Notes: generated by a model from the sequence alone, not told the origin. Shown: positions 10,636 to 20,290, numbered from the stretch's first letter. The stretch is DNA of 64,000 bases from Caldalkalibacillus salinus (GCF_016745835.1 NZ_JAERVL010000028.1:1-64000); one strand, 5' to 3'. A program made the numbers and translations.

Positions 10636-11130
10636 TTGTTCGGTGTAGGTGATAAAGTCGTATACCCCATGCATGGGGCCGGAGTCATTGAGGGAATCGA
10701 GGAGAAGGAAATATTAGGTCAGAAGAAAAAGTACTTCGTGATGAGAATGCCAGTGGGTGAAATGAAAGTGATGATTCCATTAGAAAATGTCAACCATATT
10801 GGACTCCGGACTGTAGTAGAAGACGAAGCGGTCAACCAAGTCATGGATATCTTGGGGGGTGACATCGAAGATCAAAAAGCCAACTGGAATCAACGTTATC
10901 GAGCAAATATGGATAAAATGAAGAGTGGCGACATATATGAGCTAGCAGATGTCGTACGGAGCTTAATGCATAGAGACCATACCAAAGGACTTTCAACAGG
11001 TGAACGCAAGATGCTTGATCAGGCTAAGCAAATCCTCATCAGTGAATTGGCACTCGTGAAAAATCAGAATTCAGATGATCTGTATTCTATGCTAGACGGC
11101 TTAGTTAACGAAAGAGATGCGTCCCTGTGA
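10636..11130 (+). CDS. CarD/CdnL-family transcription regulator
   Basis: A 164-residue protein with an N-terminal CarD/TRCF RNA-polymerase-interacting domain (about 1-65, GDKVVYPMHGAGVIEGIEE) and a helical C-terminal domain. CarD/CdnL proteins bind the beta subunit and stabilise open promoter complexes; in Bacilli a relative acts in stress regulation. The start is TTG at 10636 behind TGGAGGTGG. It has its own promoter and a terminator that overlaps its last codons, so it is probably a one-gene unit between pssA and yacL. Confidence 0.9.
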   Translation: MFGVGDKVVYPMHGAGVIEGIEEKEILGQKKKYFVMRMPVGEMKVMIPLENVNHIGLRTVVEDEAVNQVMDILGGDIEDQKANWNQRYRANMDKMKSGDIYELADVVRSLMHRDHTKGLSTGERKMLDQAKQILISELALVKNQNSDDLYSMLDGLVNERDASL

Positions 11131-11143
11131 CGCGTTTTTTTTT
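11119..11143 (+). terminator. Terminator overlapping carD stop codon
   Basis: GCGTC, loop CCTGT, GACGC, then a G and nine T. The stem begins inside the last coding triplets, so the TGA stop lies in the loop and 3' arm. Confidence 0.85.
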
Positions 11144-11161
11144 AAATTCGTTCTGTCAGGT

Positions 11162-11188
11162 TTGACACGCACAAAAATGGTCCATAAT
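11162..11188 (+). promoter_or_regulatory. Possible promoter of yacL
   Basis: TTGACA (11162-11167) and CATAAT (11183-11188) are both good hexamers, but the spacer is only 15 bases. It is placed between the carD terminator and the yacL ribosome site, where a promoter is needed. Confidence 0.45.
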
Positions 11189-11208
11189 GATAAGGGAGGT
11201 GAAAAGTT

Positions 11209-12303
11209 GTGTTGAAAAGAGTCATTCAATTATTTTTTGCTGTGACTGGAGCTGTGCTAGGTTACAATTATGGCAGCAACGTGATACAGGAACTCAACTC
11301 ACTGTTAACCCTTGGTCTTGAAAGTTTTATCGGGGACACTTATCTATATGCGATGAGCTACTCCTTGGTTACAGCGATCATTTTTGTACTTGTCACAACA
11401 TGGCTAACGGATTACATCGTCAACGTTGTACGCTGGGGAGAAGAGATGTTGTTGAAGGCACCGGTGACAGATATATTGTTTGGAGCCATGGGGCTGACTG
11501 TCGGATTAATCGTCGCTTTTTTACTTATTCAGCCTATTAACAGTATTCCCCTGGTTGGTGATATACTACCTGTATTCGTCTCGTTTCTATTAGGGTACCT
11601 CGGTTTTCAAGTGGGCTTTAAGAAGAGAGAAGAGATGCTAACCTTATTTACACTCGGTAGGATTGGTAAGGATAAAAAGGCAGAAAACGACGCAACGGAA
11701 CATAAGATTTTGGATACCAGTGTCATTATCGATGGTAGAATAGCAGATATTTGTAAAACTGGATTTATAGAAGGCACTATGGTCATACCGGCCTTTGTTT
11801 TAGAGGAATTACAACATATAGCTGATTCTTCTGATGTCTTGAAACGTAATCGCGGTCGAAGGGGACTAGACATATTAAATCGTATTCAAAAGGAATTGGC
11901 CGTGAATGTTCATATTTACGAGGGTGATTTCGAAGAGATACAAGAAGTAGACAGCAAACTGGTCAAATTAGCCAAGGTCTTAAACGGTAAAGTCGTCACG
12001 AACGATTTTAACCTGAACAAAGTATGTGAACTCCAGGGAGTCCCTGTTTTGAACATCAATGACTTGGCGAACGCGGTGAAGCCCGTTGTTTTACCTGGTG
12101 AGGAACTCAGCGTTCAAGTGATTAAAGATGGAAAAGAACATAATCAAGGCGTGGCTTACTTAGATGATGGGACCATGATCGTGGTCGAAGGTGGACGTGA
12201 TCATATTGGGTCGGAGATTGATGTGTTAGTGACCAGTGTGCTACAAACCTCTGCAGGCCGAATGATTTTTGCTAAGCCTAAATTATTAGAAAAGGCCTTA
12301 TAA
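11209..12303 (+). CDS. yacL: PIN/TRAM domain membrane protein
   Basis: A 364-residue protein with four N-terminal membrane segments (about residues 1-140). A cytoplasmic PIN nuclease-fold domain follows (about 165-290) with acidic residues in [10 protein letters not shown] and VTNDFNLN, then a C-terminal TRAM RNA-binding domain (about 295-355). The architecture suggests a membrane-anchored RNA-acting nuclease; the target is not known. The start is GTG with an AAGGGAGGTG ribosome site. In Bacillales it regularly precedes ispD, as here. Confidence 0.9.
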   Translation: MLKRVIQLFFAVTGAVLGYNYGSNVIQELNSLLTLGLESFIGDTYLYAMSYSLVTAIIFVLVTTWLTDYIVNVVRWGEEMLLKAPVTDILFGAMGLTVGLIVAFLLIQPINSIPLVGDILPVFVSFLLGYLGFQVGFKKREEMLTLFTLGRIGKDKKAENDATEHKILDTSVIIDGRIADICKTGFIEGTMVIPAFVLEELQHIADSSDVLKRNRGRRGLDILNRIQKELAVNVHIYEGDFEEIQEVDSKLVKLAKVLNGKVVTNDFNLNKVCELQGVPVLNINDLANAVKPVVLPGEELSVQVIKDGKEHNQGVAYLDDGTMIVVEGGRDHIGSEIDVLVTSVLQTSAGRMIFAKPKLLEKAL

Positions 12304-12383
12304 CCCATTTTTATTACCGTTCTGTTCGTCATGGAACATTATCACGAGTGTCTTCATGAGTGAAGGAAATACAGACTTAAGGT

Positions 12384-12452
12384 ATAATGTCTCTCAGATA
12401 CGTTCTATTAATGTGTGTTAATGGAATTATAACGAGAGACATTATTTTTTTA
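12384..12452 (+). terminator. Long-loop terminator or attenuator before ispD
   Basis: A perfect 12-base inverted repeat, ATAATGTCTCTC (12384-12395) and GAGAGACATTAT (12434-12445), directly followed by a T tract. The 38-base loop contains a smaller dyad ATTAA/TTAAT. The left arm overlaps a TATAAT at 12383-12388. It ends only about nine bases before the ispD ribosome site. It may terminate yacL transcription, attenuate ispD, or both; see findings. Confidence 0.7.
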
Positions 12453-12473
12453 TTTCCCGGTGAGGAGGGAATA

Positions 12474-13190
12474 ATGGTGAGTACAATAGGTGCGATTATC
12501 TGTGCAGCTGGGCAAGGCAAGCGTATGGGTCTTGGCCATAATAAACAGTTTGTTGAACTGGACGGCATCCCGCTCCTCGTTCATACTCTAAAACGGTTAA
12601 CACAGACCACGATGATAGAGACATTTGTTGTTGTCGTGGGGCACGGAGAAGTGGACAAGGTCACGTCATTATTATCACAGTACAAGCTACCAAGTGGCAT
12701 ACATGTGATTACAGGGGGGGATGAGAGGCAAGATAGTGTTTACGAAGGCGTCAAGCACATGGCATCACTAGCGGAAACCCCAGATATCGTTTTGGTTCAT
12801 GACGGTGCACGTCCTTTCATCGATGAACTAGACCTTGACCGTGTGGTGAATGAAGCCCAACGAGAAGGCGCAGCCATCTTTGCTGTTCCTGTCACGGACA
12901 CGATTAAGGAAACGGATCAACATCAACATGTCAGCCAAACGTTAGATCGTACAAAGCTATGGGCTGTTCAGACGCCCCAAGCTTTTCGATATTCCTTGTT
13001 AAAAGAGGGGCATGAGAGTGCAAAGGAACGTCACATTTATATGACAGACGATGCGGCGCTAGTTGAGCGCTTAGACAAACGTGTGGTCATCGTCGAGGGA
13101 AGTCGTTATAATATAAAATTGACGACACCAGAAGATCTGACATACGCACAGGTTTTACTACGAATGAAGCAAGAGGGGAATCGTGAATGA
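12474..13190 (+). CDS. ispD: 2-C-methyl-D-erythritol 4-phosphate cytidylyltransferase
   Basis: A 238-residue enzyme of the non-mevalonate isoprenoid pathway; it joins MEP and CTP to give CDP-ME. The nucleotide-binding loop AAGQGKRMG is at about residues 11-19, VHDGARPF carries the metal-binding aspartate region, and TPQAFR is the family-typical substrate segment. ATG at 12474 follows GAGGAGGGA; the open frame runs back to 12387, but through the hairpin described above. It overlaps ispF by four bases (ATGA), so the two are coupled. Confidence 0.97.
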   Translation: MVSTIGAIICAAGQGKRMGLGHNKQFVELDGIPLLVHTLKRLTQTTMIETFVVVVGHGEVDKVTSLLSQYKLPSGIHVITGGDERQDSVYEGVKHMASLAETPDIVLVHDGARPFIDELDLDRVVNEAQREGAAIFAVPVTDTIKETDQHQHVSQTLDRTKLWAVQTPQAFRYSLLKEGHESAKERHIYMTDDAALVERLDKRVVIVEGSRYNIKLTTPEDLTYAQVLLRMKQEGNRE

Positions 13191-13672
13191 ATATTAGAGT
13201 GGGACAAGGCTTTGATGTACATCAGTTAGTTAAAGGGCGCAAGCTTATTCTAGGGGGCATAGACATTCCCCATGATAAAGGCTTGCTCGGCCACTCAGAT
13301 GCGGATGTACTTCTACACACCATTAGCGACGCTATTTTAGGTGCCATCGGTGAAGGGGATATCGGGAAGCATTTTCCTGACACCGATCCCAATTTTAAAG
13401 ATGCAGATTCTATGATTCTGCTACAACAAGTATGGAAAATGGCCCAAGATAAAGGGTATTCCCTTGGAAATATTGACGCAACTATCATGGCCCAAAAGCC
13501 GAAGTTAGCCCCCTTTATCGCTCAGATCGCACAACGGATCGCAAAAGGGTTGGGCGTTAATCATGAACAGGTCAATATCAAAGCGACAACAACGGAAAAA
13601 CTAGGCTTTACGGGTCGAGAAGAGGGGATCGCTGCACAAGCCGTGGTCCTCATATATCAAGCCCATTCTTGA
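13187..13672 (+). CDS. ispF: 2-C-methyl-D-erythritol 2,4-cyclodiphosphate synthase
   Basis: A 161-residue enzyme that cyclises CDP-ME 2-phosphate to MEcPP with release of CMP, in the MEP pathway; the family is a homotrimer with zinc. Zinc ligands Asp10, His12 and His44 are visible in GFDVH and [10 protein letters not shown], and [11 protein letters not shown] is the C-terminal CMP-binding motif. It is translationally coupled to ispD. Its stop codon overlaps the -35 box of the gltX promoter. Confidence 0.98.
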   Translation: MNIRVGQGFDVHQLVKGRKLILGGIDIPHDKGLLGHSDADVLLHTISDAILGAIGEGDIGKHFPDTDPNFKDADSMILLQQVWKMAQDKGYSLGNIDATIMAQKPKLAPFIAQIAQRIAKGLGVNHEQVNIKATTTEKLGFTGREEGIAAQAVVLIYQAHS

Positions 13673-13697
13673 CCAACAGGAAACTTATGATTACAAT
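13669..13697 (+). promoter_or_regulatory. Sigma-A promoter of gltX
   Basis: TTGACC (13669-13674), 17 bases, TACAAT (13692-13697). The -35 box overlaps the ispF stop codon. No terminator is visible between ispF and gltX. Confidence 0.75.
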
Positions 13698-13747
13698 ACA
13701 TTAAGGTTAAATAAATGACGGAAACAAACAACGAAAGGTGATGAGTC

Positions 13748-15226
13748 ATGGCAAATGACGTAAGAGTCAGGTACGCACCAAGTCCTACGGGGCATTTACA
13801 TATAGGAAACGCTAGAACGGCGTTGTTTAACTATCTATTCGCTCGCAGTCAGCAAGGAAAGTTCATTATTCGTGTTGAAGACACGGATCAGAAGCGAAAT
13901 GTTGAGGGTGGCGAATACAACCAGCTTAAGTACCTCGAATGGCTCGGTATCGACTGGGATGAGAGTATTGATAAAGACGGTGGTTACGGCCCTTACCGTC
14001 AGATTGAACGCCTAGACATTTACAAAAAGTACTGGCAAGACCTTCTAGATCGGGGGCTCGCCTATAAATGTTATTGCACGGAAGAAGAGCTAGAACAAGA
14101 ACGTGAAGAACAGATTGCCCGCGGAGAAACCCCACGTTACTCTGGCAAGCACCGTGATCTGACCCCTGAACAGCAGGCTGCATTTGAAGCTGAAGGTAGG
14201 CAAGCGAGCATTCGTTTTCGTGTGCCTGAGGGACGGACCTATATCTTTCAAGATATGGTTAAGGGAGAAGTGTCCTTTGAATCAGAGGGGACAGGGGATT
14301 TTGTCATCGTTAAAAAAGATGGCATCCCTACCTACAATTTTGCTGTTGTCATTGACGACCATCTCATGAACATTTCGCACGTTTTACGTGGTGATGACCA
14401 TATCTCCAACACGCCGAGGCAGATGATGATCTATGAAGCGTTTGGTTGGGAGCCTCCAATATTTGGGCATATGACCCTCATAGTGAACGAACAACGCAAA
14501 AAACTGAGTAAGCGCGACGAGTCTATTATTCAATTCATTGAGCAGTATGAATCTCTAGGTTACCTACCAGAAACACTGTTTAACTTCATTGCCTTATTAG
14601 GTTGGTCACCGGAAGGAGAAGAAGAGATATTCTCCAAAGAACAACTGATTGAGATTTTTGAAGCGCAGCGTTTGTCCAAAAGTCCGGCCGTTTTCGATAC
14701 GGAAAAACTAGCTTGGATGAACAACCACTATTTAAAGCAATTAGATGAAGAGGACATTGTGGCCTTAGCCTTACCTCATCTACAAGAAGCGAACAAACTT
14801 CCAAAAGATTTAACACCAGAGCAGAAGACTTGGGCCAGCCAACTCATCACCTTGTATCAGGAGCAAATGCACTATGGCGCTGAAATCGTTGAACTATCGA
14901 CTATGTTCTTTGAAGCGGATGTCACCTATGACGAAGAAGCGAAGGAAGTATTACGTGGGGAGCACGTACCGGAAGTGGCAGCTGCCTTTGCCCAACAGTT
15001 ACGTGAACTAGAGGCGTACGAACCTGATCAAATCAAGCCTGCGATTAAAGCGGTGCAGAAAGAAACAGGCTATAAAGGCAAACAGCTGTTCATGCCCATC
15101 CGAGTCATGTCGACGGGGCAAATACATGGACGTGATTTAATCCAAACACTGTATCTTCTCGGACAAGAGAAGGTGCTTCAAAGAGTGGAACGTCTCGTTA
15201 ACGACTATCATACTATGGTTCAATAA
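13748..15226 (+). CDS. gltX: Glutamyl-tRNA synthetase
   Basis: A 492-residue class I aminoacyl-tRNA synthetase charging tRNA-Glu and, in Firmicutes of this type, usually also tRNA-Gln for later amidation. The HIGH-type motif HIGN is at about 18-21 and KLSKR near 255-259. The catalytic Rossmann domain is followed by the all-helical anticodon-binding domain (from about 320). ATG at 13748 follows GAAAGGTGATG. It lies between ispF and the cysE T-box, as in B. subtilis. Confidence 0.98.
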   Translation: MANDVRVRYAPSPTGHLHIGNARTALFNYLFARSQQGKFIIRVEDTDQKRNVEGGEYNQLKYLEWLGIDWDESIDKDGGYGPYRQIERLDIYKKYWQDLLDRGLAYKCYCTEEELEQEREEQIARGETPRYSGKHRDLTPEQQAAFEAEGRQASIRFRVPEGRTYIFQDMVKGEVSFESEGTGDFVIVKKDGIPTYNFAVVIDDHLMNISHVLRGDDHISNTPRQMMIYEAFGWEPPIFGHMTLIVNEQRKKLSKRDESIIQFIEQYESLGYLPETLFNFIALLGWSPEGEEEIFSKEQLIEIFEAQRLSKSPAVFDTEKLAWMNNHYLKQLDEEDIVALALPHLQEANKLPKDLTPEQKTWASQLITLYQEQMHYGAEIVELSTMFFEADVTYDEEAKEVLRGEHVPEVAAAFAQQLRELEAYEPDQIKPAIKAVQKETGYKGKQLFMPIRVMSTGQIHGRDLIQTLYLLGQEKVLQRVERLVNDYHTMVQ

Positions 15227-15268
15227 AACAATGTAAAGCATGACGCTTTCCCAATATACCTATACTAA

Positions 15269-15277
15269 TGATATGAT
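15269..15277 (+). promoter_or_regulatory. Extended -10 promoter of the cysE-cysS T-box transcript
   Basis: TGATATGAT, a TATGAT box at 15272-15277 with an extended TGA, and no convincing -35. It places the transcription start close to 15284, just ahead of T-box stem I. Confidence 0.55.
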
Positions 15278-15283
15278 ATAGAC

Positions 15284-15571
15284 AATAGAACAACGCTTAC
15301 AAACTGAAATCTAATGATGAGGAAAAGTACTGAGGCAGAAATGTCCCAGAGAGAGCTACCATCCTAGAGATGGCTGAAAGTAGCTTACATTCACTGCTCA
15401 GGAATGCCCCTCTGAAGAGTGCGTCGAAGACACAGTAGACGTCACCGGGATGCAGCCGTTATCTGCATAAAAGGGAAGTGCGTATAGACGATAGGATGGT
15501 CTAACGTACTTAAGCAGAGTGGAACCGCGGGAAAGCCGTCTCTGTGCGAGGCACAGGGTCGGCTTTTTTTG
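15284..15571 (+). promoter_or_regulatory. Cysteine T-box riboswitch
   Basis: A T-box leader before cysE-cysS. The conserved T-box AGTGGAACCGCGGG is at about 15518-15531. It is followed by a terminator in which AAGCCG..CTCTGTGC pairs with GCACAGGG..CGGCTT before seven T (15534-15571). In stem I, TGAGGCAG and CTGCTCA pair below the apical part, and the opposite internal loop reads GGAATGCC, containing TGC, a cysteine codon. The discriminator-pairing TGGA predicts U73, as in tRNA-Cys. Uncharged tRNA-Cys should therefore stabilise the antiterminator and turn on cysE-cysS. Confidence 0.93.
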
Positions 15572-15665
15572 TGTGAAATAATGAAGATTCAACCATGACT
15601 CCAGATCACGATGCTCGATAAAAAGATCGTTTGATAACCATAGTGAGTCAGGAGGAGAGCGGAAA

Positions 15666-16334
15666 ATGTGGAAAACGTTAAAATCAGATATCCTTGCTGT
15701 ATTTGAGCGGGATCCCGCGGCAAGAAGCACCCTTGAAGTGGTGTTCACATATTCAGGTCTACACGCTATTTGGGCTCATCGTATTGCCCATGTTCTCTAC
15801 AAGCGACGTTTCTTCTTTCTTGCCCGGTTTATATCTCAATTCAGTCGTTTTATCACCGGTATTGAAATACACCCCGGTGCCAAGATCGGAAAAGGCCTTT
15901 TTATCGACCATGGTATGGGTGTGGTGATTGGAGAAACGTGTGAAATAGGGGACAACGTGACGATTTATCAGGGTGTGACACTTGGTGGAACGGGTAAAGA
16001 AAAAGGAAAGCGCCATCCCACCGTCGAGGACAACGTTTTGATTGCATCGGGGGCGAAAGTATTAGGGTCCTTTACCATAGGCAAAAATTCTAAAATAGGG
16101 GCGGGCTCCGTCGTGCTAAGAGAGATCCCTCCCAACTCAACCGTTGTGGGGATACCTGGGAGAGTCGTGATGCAGGAGGGCTACCGTGTGCTCAACGATT
16201 TAGACCACGTGAACCTGCCAGATCCCGTCTCCGACGTATTGCGTAACATGGAAAAAGAAATAGAGAGATTAACGAAAGAAGTAGAAGAATTAAAGAAAGG
16301 ACAGGAACAAACCTATGGCCATAAAAATTTATAA
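15666..16334 (+). CDS. cysE: Serine O-acetyltransferase
   Basis: A 222-residue enzyme that acetylates L-serine with acetyl-CoA to give O-acetylserine, the carbon skeleton for cysteine. A helical N-terminal region (1-60) precedes a left-handed parallel beta-helix of hexapeptide repeats (about 65-170, e.g. [28 protein letters not shown]), which holds the active-site histidines. The C-terminus is a charged coiled coil. It is the first gene after the Cys T-box and overlaps cysS by 20 bases, so synthesis of cysteine and charging of its tRNA are jointly controlled. Confidence 0.97.
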   Translation: MWKTLKSDILAVFERDPAARSTLEVVFTYSGLHAIWAHRIAHVLYKRRFFFLARFISQFSRFITGIEIHPGAKIGKGLFIDHGMGVVIGETCEIGDNVTIYQGVTLGGTGKEKGKRHPTVEDNVLIASGAKVLGSFTIGKNSKIGAGSVVLREIPPNSTVVGIPGRVVMQEGYRVLNDLDHVNLPDPVSDVLRNMEKEIERLTKEVEELKKGQEQTYGHKNL

Positions 16335-17709
16335 CACGCTCACGCGGACAAAAGAAGAATTCAAGACATTAGAGCCGAACAAGGTTAAAATGTACGTATG
16401 TGGACCAACCGTTTACAACCATATTCATATCGGTAATGCCAGGCCTGCTGTTTTCTTTGATACCGTCCGTCGCTATCTAGAGTATCGCGGGTATGACGTT
16501 CAATACGTACAAAACTTCACAGACGTAGATGATCGGATCATTGAAGCAGGTTTAGAACTTGGCAAGAGTGCCGAAGAAGTGGCGGATATGTTTATTGATT
16601 CTTATCATGAACATACTGAACAGTTAGGAGTAGAAAAAGCGGACACACATCCACGTGTCACTGAAAACATCCCACAGATTATCGCGTTTATCAGCCAGCT
16701 CATTGATAAAGGCCTCGCTTACGAGTCTAACGGGGATGTGTATTATCGTACAACGCGTTATGATGAATATGGAAAGTTATCACATCAGGATACGAACGAA
16801 TTACAAGAAGGCGTTCGTATAGAAGTAGGCGAGCAGAAAGAAACCCCACTTGATTTCACACTGTGGAAGAAAAGTAAGCCGAATGAAGTCGCTTGGGATA
16901 GCCCGTGGGGACCGGGAAGACCCGGGTGGCATATTGAATGCTCATCCATGATTCGCACCTATCTAGGAGATACAATCGATATACATGGCGGGGGCATTGA
17001 CCTTATTTTTCCCCATCACGAAAATGAAATTGCTCAGACCGAAGGCTTAACAGGCCAACCTTTGGCTCGTTATTGGATGCACAATGCGATGTTGAATATT
17101 AATAATCAAAAAATGTCCAAATCACTAGGAAACTTTGTACGTGTGAATGATGTGCTATCCGCGCATGACCCTCAAGTAGTACGCTACTTTATGTTAAACG
17201 GTCATTACCGTAGCCCTATTAACTTTAGTGATGAGCTGCTCGAGTCAGCCAAGAACGGATTTGAACGTTTGAAGACCGCTGTGGCCAACCTGCAGCATCA
17301 TCAGTCTGGAGCACAACCCGGTCAATCTGATGATATAGAGCAAAAAATCGACGAATGGAAAGCACGTTTTGAAGCATCTATGGATGATGATTTCAACACA
17401 GCCGATGCCCTAAGTGTTTTATTTGAACTCGTGCGAGAAGTGAATACGGCTATCCATGAACAGGATGCTTACCAAGGAGATTTACAACTTTACCTTGAGC
17501 TCTTGTTGAGTTTGTCGCAAGTATTAGGGCTTGAGTTGGTGGAAGAACAAGAATTGTTAGACGATGAGATTGAGCAATTAATTGAAGAACGGAACCAAGC
17601 GAGAAAAGAACGGGATTTCGCTAGAGCAGATAAGATTAGAGACGACCTCCAAGCCCAAGGTATCCTCTTGGAAGATACACCTCAGGGCGTACGTTGGCGT
17701 AGGAAGTGA
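16315..17709 (+). CDS. cysS: Cysteinyl-tRNA synthetase
   Basis: A 464-residue class I synthetase charging tRNA-Cys. Cys29 and HIHIGN (36-41) form the zinc-binding and HIGH region. The other zinc ligands lie in WHIECSSM and HHENEIAQ, and KMSKS is at about 266-270. The C-terminal helical bundle binds the anticodon arm. It overlaps the end of cysE in another frame and ends ten bases before mrnC, so it belongs to the T-box-regulated transcript. Confidence 0.98.
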   Translation: MAIKIYNTLTRTKEEFKTLEPNKVKMYVCGPTVYNHIHIGNARPAVFFDTVRRYLEYRGYDVQYVQNFTDVDDRIIEAGLELGKSAEEVADMFIDSYHEHTEQLGVEKADTHPRVTENIPQIIAFISQLIDKGLAYESNGDVYYRTTRYDEYGKLSHQDTNELQEGVRIEVGEQKETPLDFTLWKKSKPNEVAWDSPWGPGRPGWHIECSSMIRTYLGDTIDIHGGGIDLIFPHHENEIAQTEGLTGQPLARYWMHNAMLNINNQKMSKSLGNFVRVNDVLSAHDPQVVRYFMLNGHYRSPINFSDELLESAKNGFERLKTAVANLQHHQSGAQPGQSDDIEQKIDEWKARFEASMDDDFNTADALSVLFELVREVNTAIHEQDAYQGDLQLYLELLLSLSQVLGLELVEEQELLDDEIEQLIEERNQARKERDFARADKIRDDLQAQGILLEDTPQGVRWRRK

Positions 17710-17719
17710 GGCGTAAGTC

Positions 17720-18142
17720 GTGCTATTTTCAGTAGATCTACCGAAAAGTCCTGCGCAGTATAACGGCCTAGCTTTAGCTTATATGGGAGATGCTGTATAC
17801 GAAATTTATATTCGGCAGCATCTCCTACAAAAAGGTGGGACTAAAGCGCAAGCATTACACCGTAAGGCCACCAGCTACGTCTCCGCAAAAGCACAAGCCA
17901 AAGCGATTCTAGAACTCATCAATCAGGAGTGGCTAACAGAACGGGAACTGGACATCGTCAAAAGAGGCCGAAATGCCAAAAGTGGGCAAACACCCAAAAA
18001 CACAGACGTCCAAACTTATCGATACAGTACTGCTTTTGAATGCTTAGTCGGATATCTATATTTAGACGAACAGTGGGATCGTCTAGAAGCATTATTTGTA
18101 CAGGCCTTAGAAGTAATCGATAGAAAAGAGGGAGATTCATGA
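17720..18142 (+). CDS. mrnC: Mini-ribonuclease III
   Basis: A 140-residue RNase III-fold nuclease without the double-stranded RNA-binding domain; in B. subtilis it matures the 3' and 5' ends of 23S rRNA. The catalytic segment LAYMGDAVYEIYIRQ near the N-terminus carries the RNase III-type acidic residue, and the second acidic helix is AFECLVGYLYL. The start is GTG at 17720. It overlaps rlmB by four bases, grouping two 23S rRNA maturation functions. Confidence 0.95.
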   Translation: MLFSVDLPKSPAQYNGLALAYMGDAVYEIYIRQHLLQKGGTKAQALHRKATSYVSAKAQAKAILELINQEWLTERELDIVKRGRNAKSGQTPKNTDVQTYRYSTAFECLVGYLYLDEQWDRLEALFVQALEVIDRKEGDS

Positions 18143-18882
18143 GTGAAGAATGGATTGCAGGCAAGAACCCCGTTTTAGAAGCTTTGCGCTCTGAACGCCC
18201 AATCAACAAGATTTGGATAGCTGAGCAATCACAGCAAGGCGCGATGAAGGAAGTTGTTCGTCTTGCAAAACAAAACAACATCATCGTACAGCACGTGCCT
18301 CGACAGAAGCTAGATCAACTATCATCAGGTATGGCACACCAAGGTGTATTAGCATCTATTGCTGCTTATGCTTATGCAGAGCTAGATGACCTGTTTAGCA
18401 GGGCGGAAGAGAAAGGTGAACAACCATTCTTTTTAATATTAGATGAGATTGAAGACCCACATAATCTAGGTTCCATCCTGCGTACGGCTGACGCAACGGG
18501 CGCACATGGTGTCATTATCCCTAAACGCAGGGCAGTGGGGTTAACGGCCACTGTCGCTAAGTCTTCTGCAGGTGCGATTGAATATGTTCCAGTGGTCCGG
18601 GTGACCAACATCGCCCAAACGATTGATGAATTGAAGGACAGAGGGGTCTGGATCGCCGGAACGGACGCGAAAGCAGAAGAAGATTACCGGCAAGCGAACT
18701 TCGACATGTCCATTGCACTTGTGATCGGTAGTGAAGGCAAGGGAATCGGTCGGTTAATACTAAAAAAATGTGACTTCACCGTGCAACTCCCTTTACTCGG
18801 ACAAGTGAACTCTCTTAACGCCTCCGTTGCAGCCTCCGTATTAATGTACGAAGTGTATCGCCGCAGGCATCCCTTAACCTAG
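18139..18882 (+). CDS. rlmB: 23S rRNA (guanosine-2'-O-)-methyltransferase RlmB
   Basis: A 247-residue SPOUT-class methyltransferase. The N-terminal substrate-binding domain (about 1-75, starting EEWIAGKNPVLEAL) resembles L30e-type folds. The knotted SAM-binding domain has LDEIEDPHNLGSILRTAD, IGSEGKGIGRL and QVNSLNASVAASV, the three TrmH-family motifs. The expected target is the equivalent of G2251 in the peptidyl-transferase region, by homology. It is coupled to mrnC by an ATGA overlap. Confidence 0.94.
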   Translation: MSEEWIAGKNPVLEALRSERPINKIWIAEQSQQGAMKEVVRLAKQNNIIVQHVPRQKLDQLSSGMAHQGVLASIAAYAYAELDDLFSRAEEKGEQPFFLILDEIEDPHNLGSILRTADATGAHGVIIPKRRAVGLTATVAKSSAGAIEYVPVVRVTNIAQTIDELKDRGVWIAGTDAKAEEDYRQANFDMSIALVIGSEGKGIGRLILKKCDFTVQLPLLGQVNSLNASVAASVLMYEVYRRRHPLT

Positions 18883-18894
18883 GGGGGCGAGACA

Positions 18895-19404
18895 TTGGAG
18901 GATATACTGATTGTTGATGGCTACAACATCATCGGGGCGACTAAATCAATGGGGATTTTAAATGATGACGACCTTGGAAACGCTAGAGATTGGCTCATAG
19001 AGAAGCTAGCGGAATACCAAGGCTATAAAGGGATCAAGGTATATATCATTTTCGATGCACACATGGTGCCAGGGATCGGTAGTAAGCTAAAACAAAGAAG
19101 TATCGACATTATTTACACTAAGGAAAACGAAACAGCCGATGAGAGAATAGAAAAGCTCGTACAAGAAATTAAACGTGTCCAGCGTAGGATTACAGTAGCG
19201 ACATCAGATCATACAGAACAATGGGTTGTGTTTGGACAAGGGGCACTACGACAATCGGCTCGAGAGCTCGTCAACGAATTGAGAAACATGGAAGAGAGCA
19301 TTGGGCAAACCCTAGAGAGCAAATATCAACAAAAACCAAAATCCCATTTTCCTCTAAGCGATGAACTGGCAGAACTTTTTGATAAATGGCGCAGGGAAAA
19401 GTAG
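18895..19404 (+). CDS. rae1: NYN-domain endoribonuclease Rae1 (YacP)
   Basis: A 169-residue NYN (PIN-like) nuclease, starting with the acidic motif LIVDGYNIIG and carrying VATSDHTEQ further on. The B. subtilis homologue enters the ribosomal A site and cleaves mRNA during translation. The start is TTG at 18895 with a GGGGGG ribosome site. It is the last gene of the cysE-to-rae1 run and has the sigH promoter just after its stop. Confidence 0.92.
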   Translation: MEDILIVDGYNIIGATKSMGILNDDDLGNARDWLIEKLAEYQGYKGIKVYIIFDAHMVPGIGSKLKQRSIDIIYTKENETADERIEKLVQEIKRVQRRITVATSDHTEQWVVFGQGALRQSARELVNELRNMEESIGQTLESKYQQKPKSHFPLSDELAELFDKWRREK

Positions 19405-19411
19405 CAGACGA

Positions 19412-19441
19412 TTGACGATATTCAGGAAATTCATGTATAAT
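19412..19441 (+). promoter_or_regulatory. Sigma-A promoter of sigH
   Basis: TTGACG (19412-19417), 18 bases, perfect TATAAT (19436-19441). In B. subtilis the sigH promoter is repressed by AbrB; I cannot recognise a specific AbrB site here. Confidence 0.8.
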
Positions 19442-19478
19442 GACGTTACTATTGGGTTGCCGGTTCGGGGGGATGAAG

Positions 19479-20129
19479 TTGAGTCTTGACTACCAAGAGG
19501 TGCGCGAAGTTGATTATGAACAAGTACCAGATGAAGAAGTTGTCGAATTCGTCAAAGAAGGAGATCTAGATGCTTTAGAACATCTGATTAACAAGTACAA
19601 GAATTTTGTCCGTGCGAAAGCAAGGTCTTACTTTTTAATCGGCGCAGACCGTGAAGACATTATACAAGAAGGTATGATTGGTCTTTACAAGGCCATACGT
19701 GATTTCAAGGAGGACAAGCTATCCTCTTTCAAAGCTTTCGCAGAATTATGTATCACAAGGCAAATTATCACTGCGATTAAGACGGCAACGCGTCAGAAAC
19801 ATATTCCCCTTAATTCCTACGTCTCCTTAGATAAGCCGATTTACGATGAAGATTCTGATCGGACTTTGCTCGATGTGATTTGTGGGACAAGAGTCACTGA
19901 CCCAGAGGAACTCATTATTAATCAGGAAGAATTTGATGACATAGAAATCAAAATGGGAGAAATTTTGAGTGACCTTGAGAGAGAAGTCCTTATGCTGTAC
20001 TTAGATGGCCGCTCTTACCAAGAGATTGCGGTCGACTTAGACCGACATGTCAAGTCGATCGATAATGCGTTACAGCGTGTTAAACGCAAACTTGAACGTT
20101 ATCTGGAGATACGAGAGGTCTCTCTTTAA
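19479..20129 (+). CDS. sigH: RNA polymerase sigma factor SigH
   Basis: A 216-residue sigma-70-family factor (sigma-30) that directs transition-state and early sporulation genes. Region 2 (NFVRAKARSYFLIGADREDI, then EGMIGLYKAIRDF and AELCITRQIITAIK) is almost identical to the B. subtilis protein, and region 4 has RSYQEIAVDLDRHVKSIDNA. I choose TTG at 19479 because the GGGGGG at 19467-19472 is six bases before it; that tract directly abuts the ATG at 19473, which would be an impossible spacing. The long open frame back to 19440 overlaps the promoter. Confidence 0.95.
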   Translation: MSLDYQEVREVDYEQVPDEEVVEFVKEGDLDALEHLINKYKNFVRAKARSYFLIGADREDIIQEGMIGLYKAIRDFKEDKLSSFKAFAELCITRQIITAIKTATRQKHIPLNSYVSLDKPIYDEDSDRTLLDVICGTRVTDPEELIINQEEFDDIEIKMGEILSDLEREVLMLYLDGRSYQEIAVDLDRHVKSIDNALQRVKRKLERYLEIREVSL

Positions 20130-20137
20130 AAGAGAAA

Positions 20138-20199
20138 TAAATACTCGTAAAAAGCGATTTTACTCTTTGAACTTGAATCGTTTTTTACGAGTATTTTTA
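20138..20199 (+). terminator. Terminator after sigH
   Basis: AATACTCGTAAAAAGCGATT and AATCGTTTTTTACGAGTATT form a stem of about 20 base pairs with a 14-base loop, followed by T residues. It starts eight bases after the sigH stop. Confidence 0.85.
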
Positions 20200-20256
20200 T
20201 ACATGTATGCAGCAGGAATGAATTGGAAACAATGAGACTGACCTTCCTCTTGGTAT

Positions 20257-20290
20257 GCGAATTGACAGTCAATTCGCCATATGATAAAGT
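20257..20290 (+). promoter_or_regulatory. Promoter of rpmG with palindrome on the -35 box
   Basis: TTGACA (20262-20267), 17 bases, TAAAGT (20285-20290) with extended TGA. The -35 box lies in a perfect palindrome: GCGAATTGAC (20257-20266), A, GTCAATTCGC (20268-20277). This could be an operator for an unknown regulator. Confidence 0.75.

Noticed and set aside
15398-15748. Minus-strand open frame of 116 codons in the cysE leader
   Set aside because: It lies across the T-box and its terminator; the open reading is a by-product of the structured RNA sequence.
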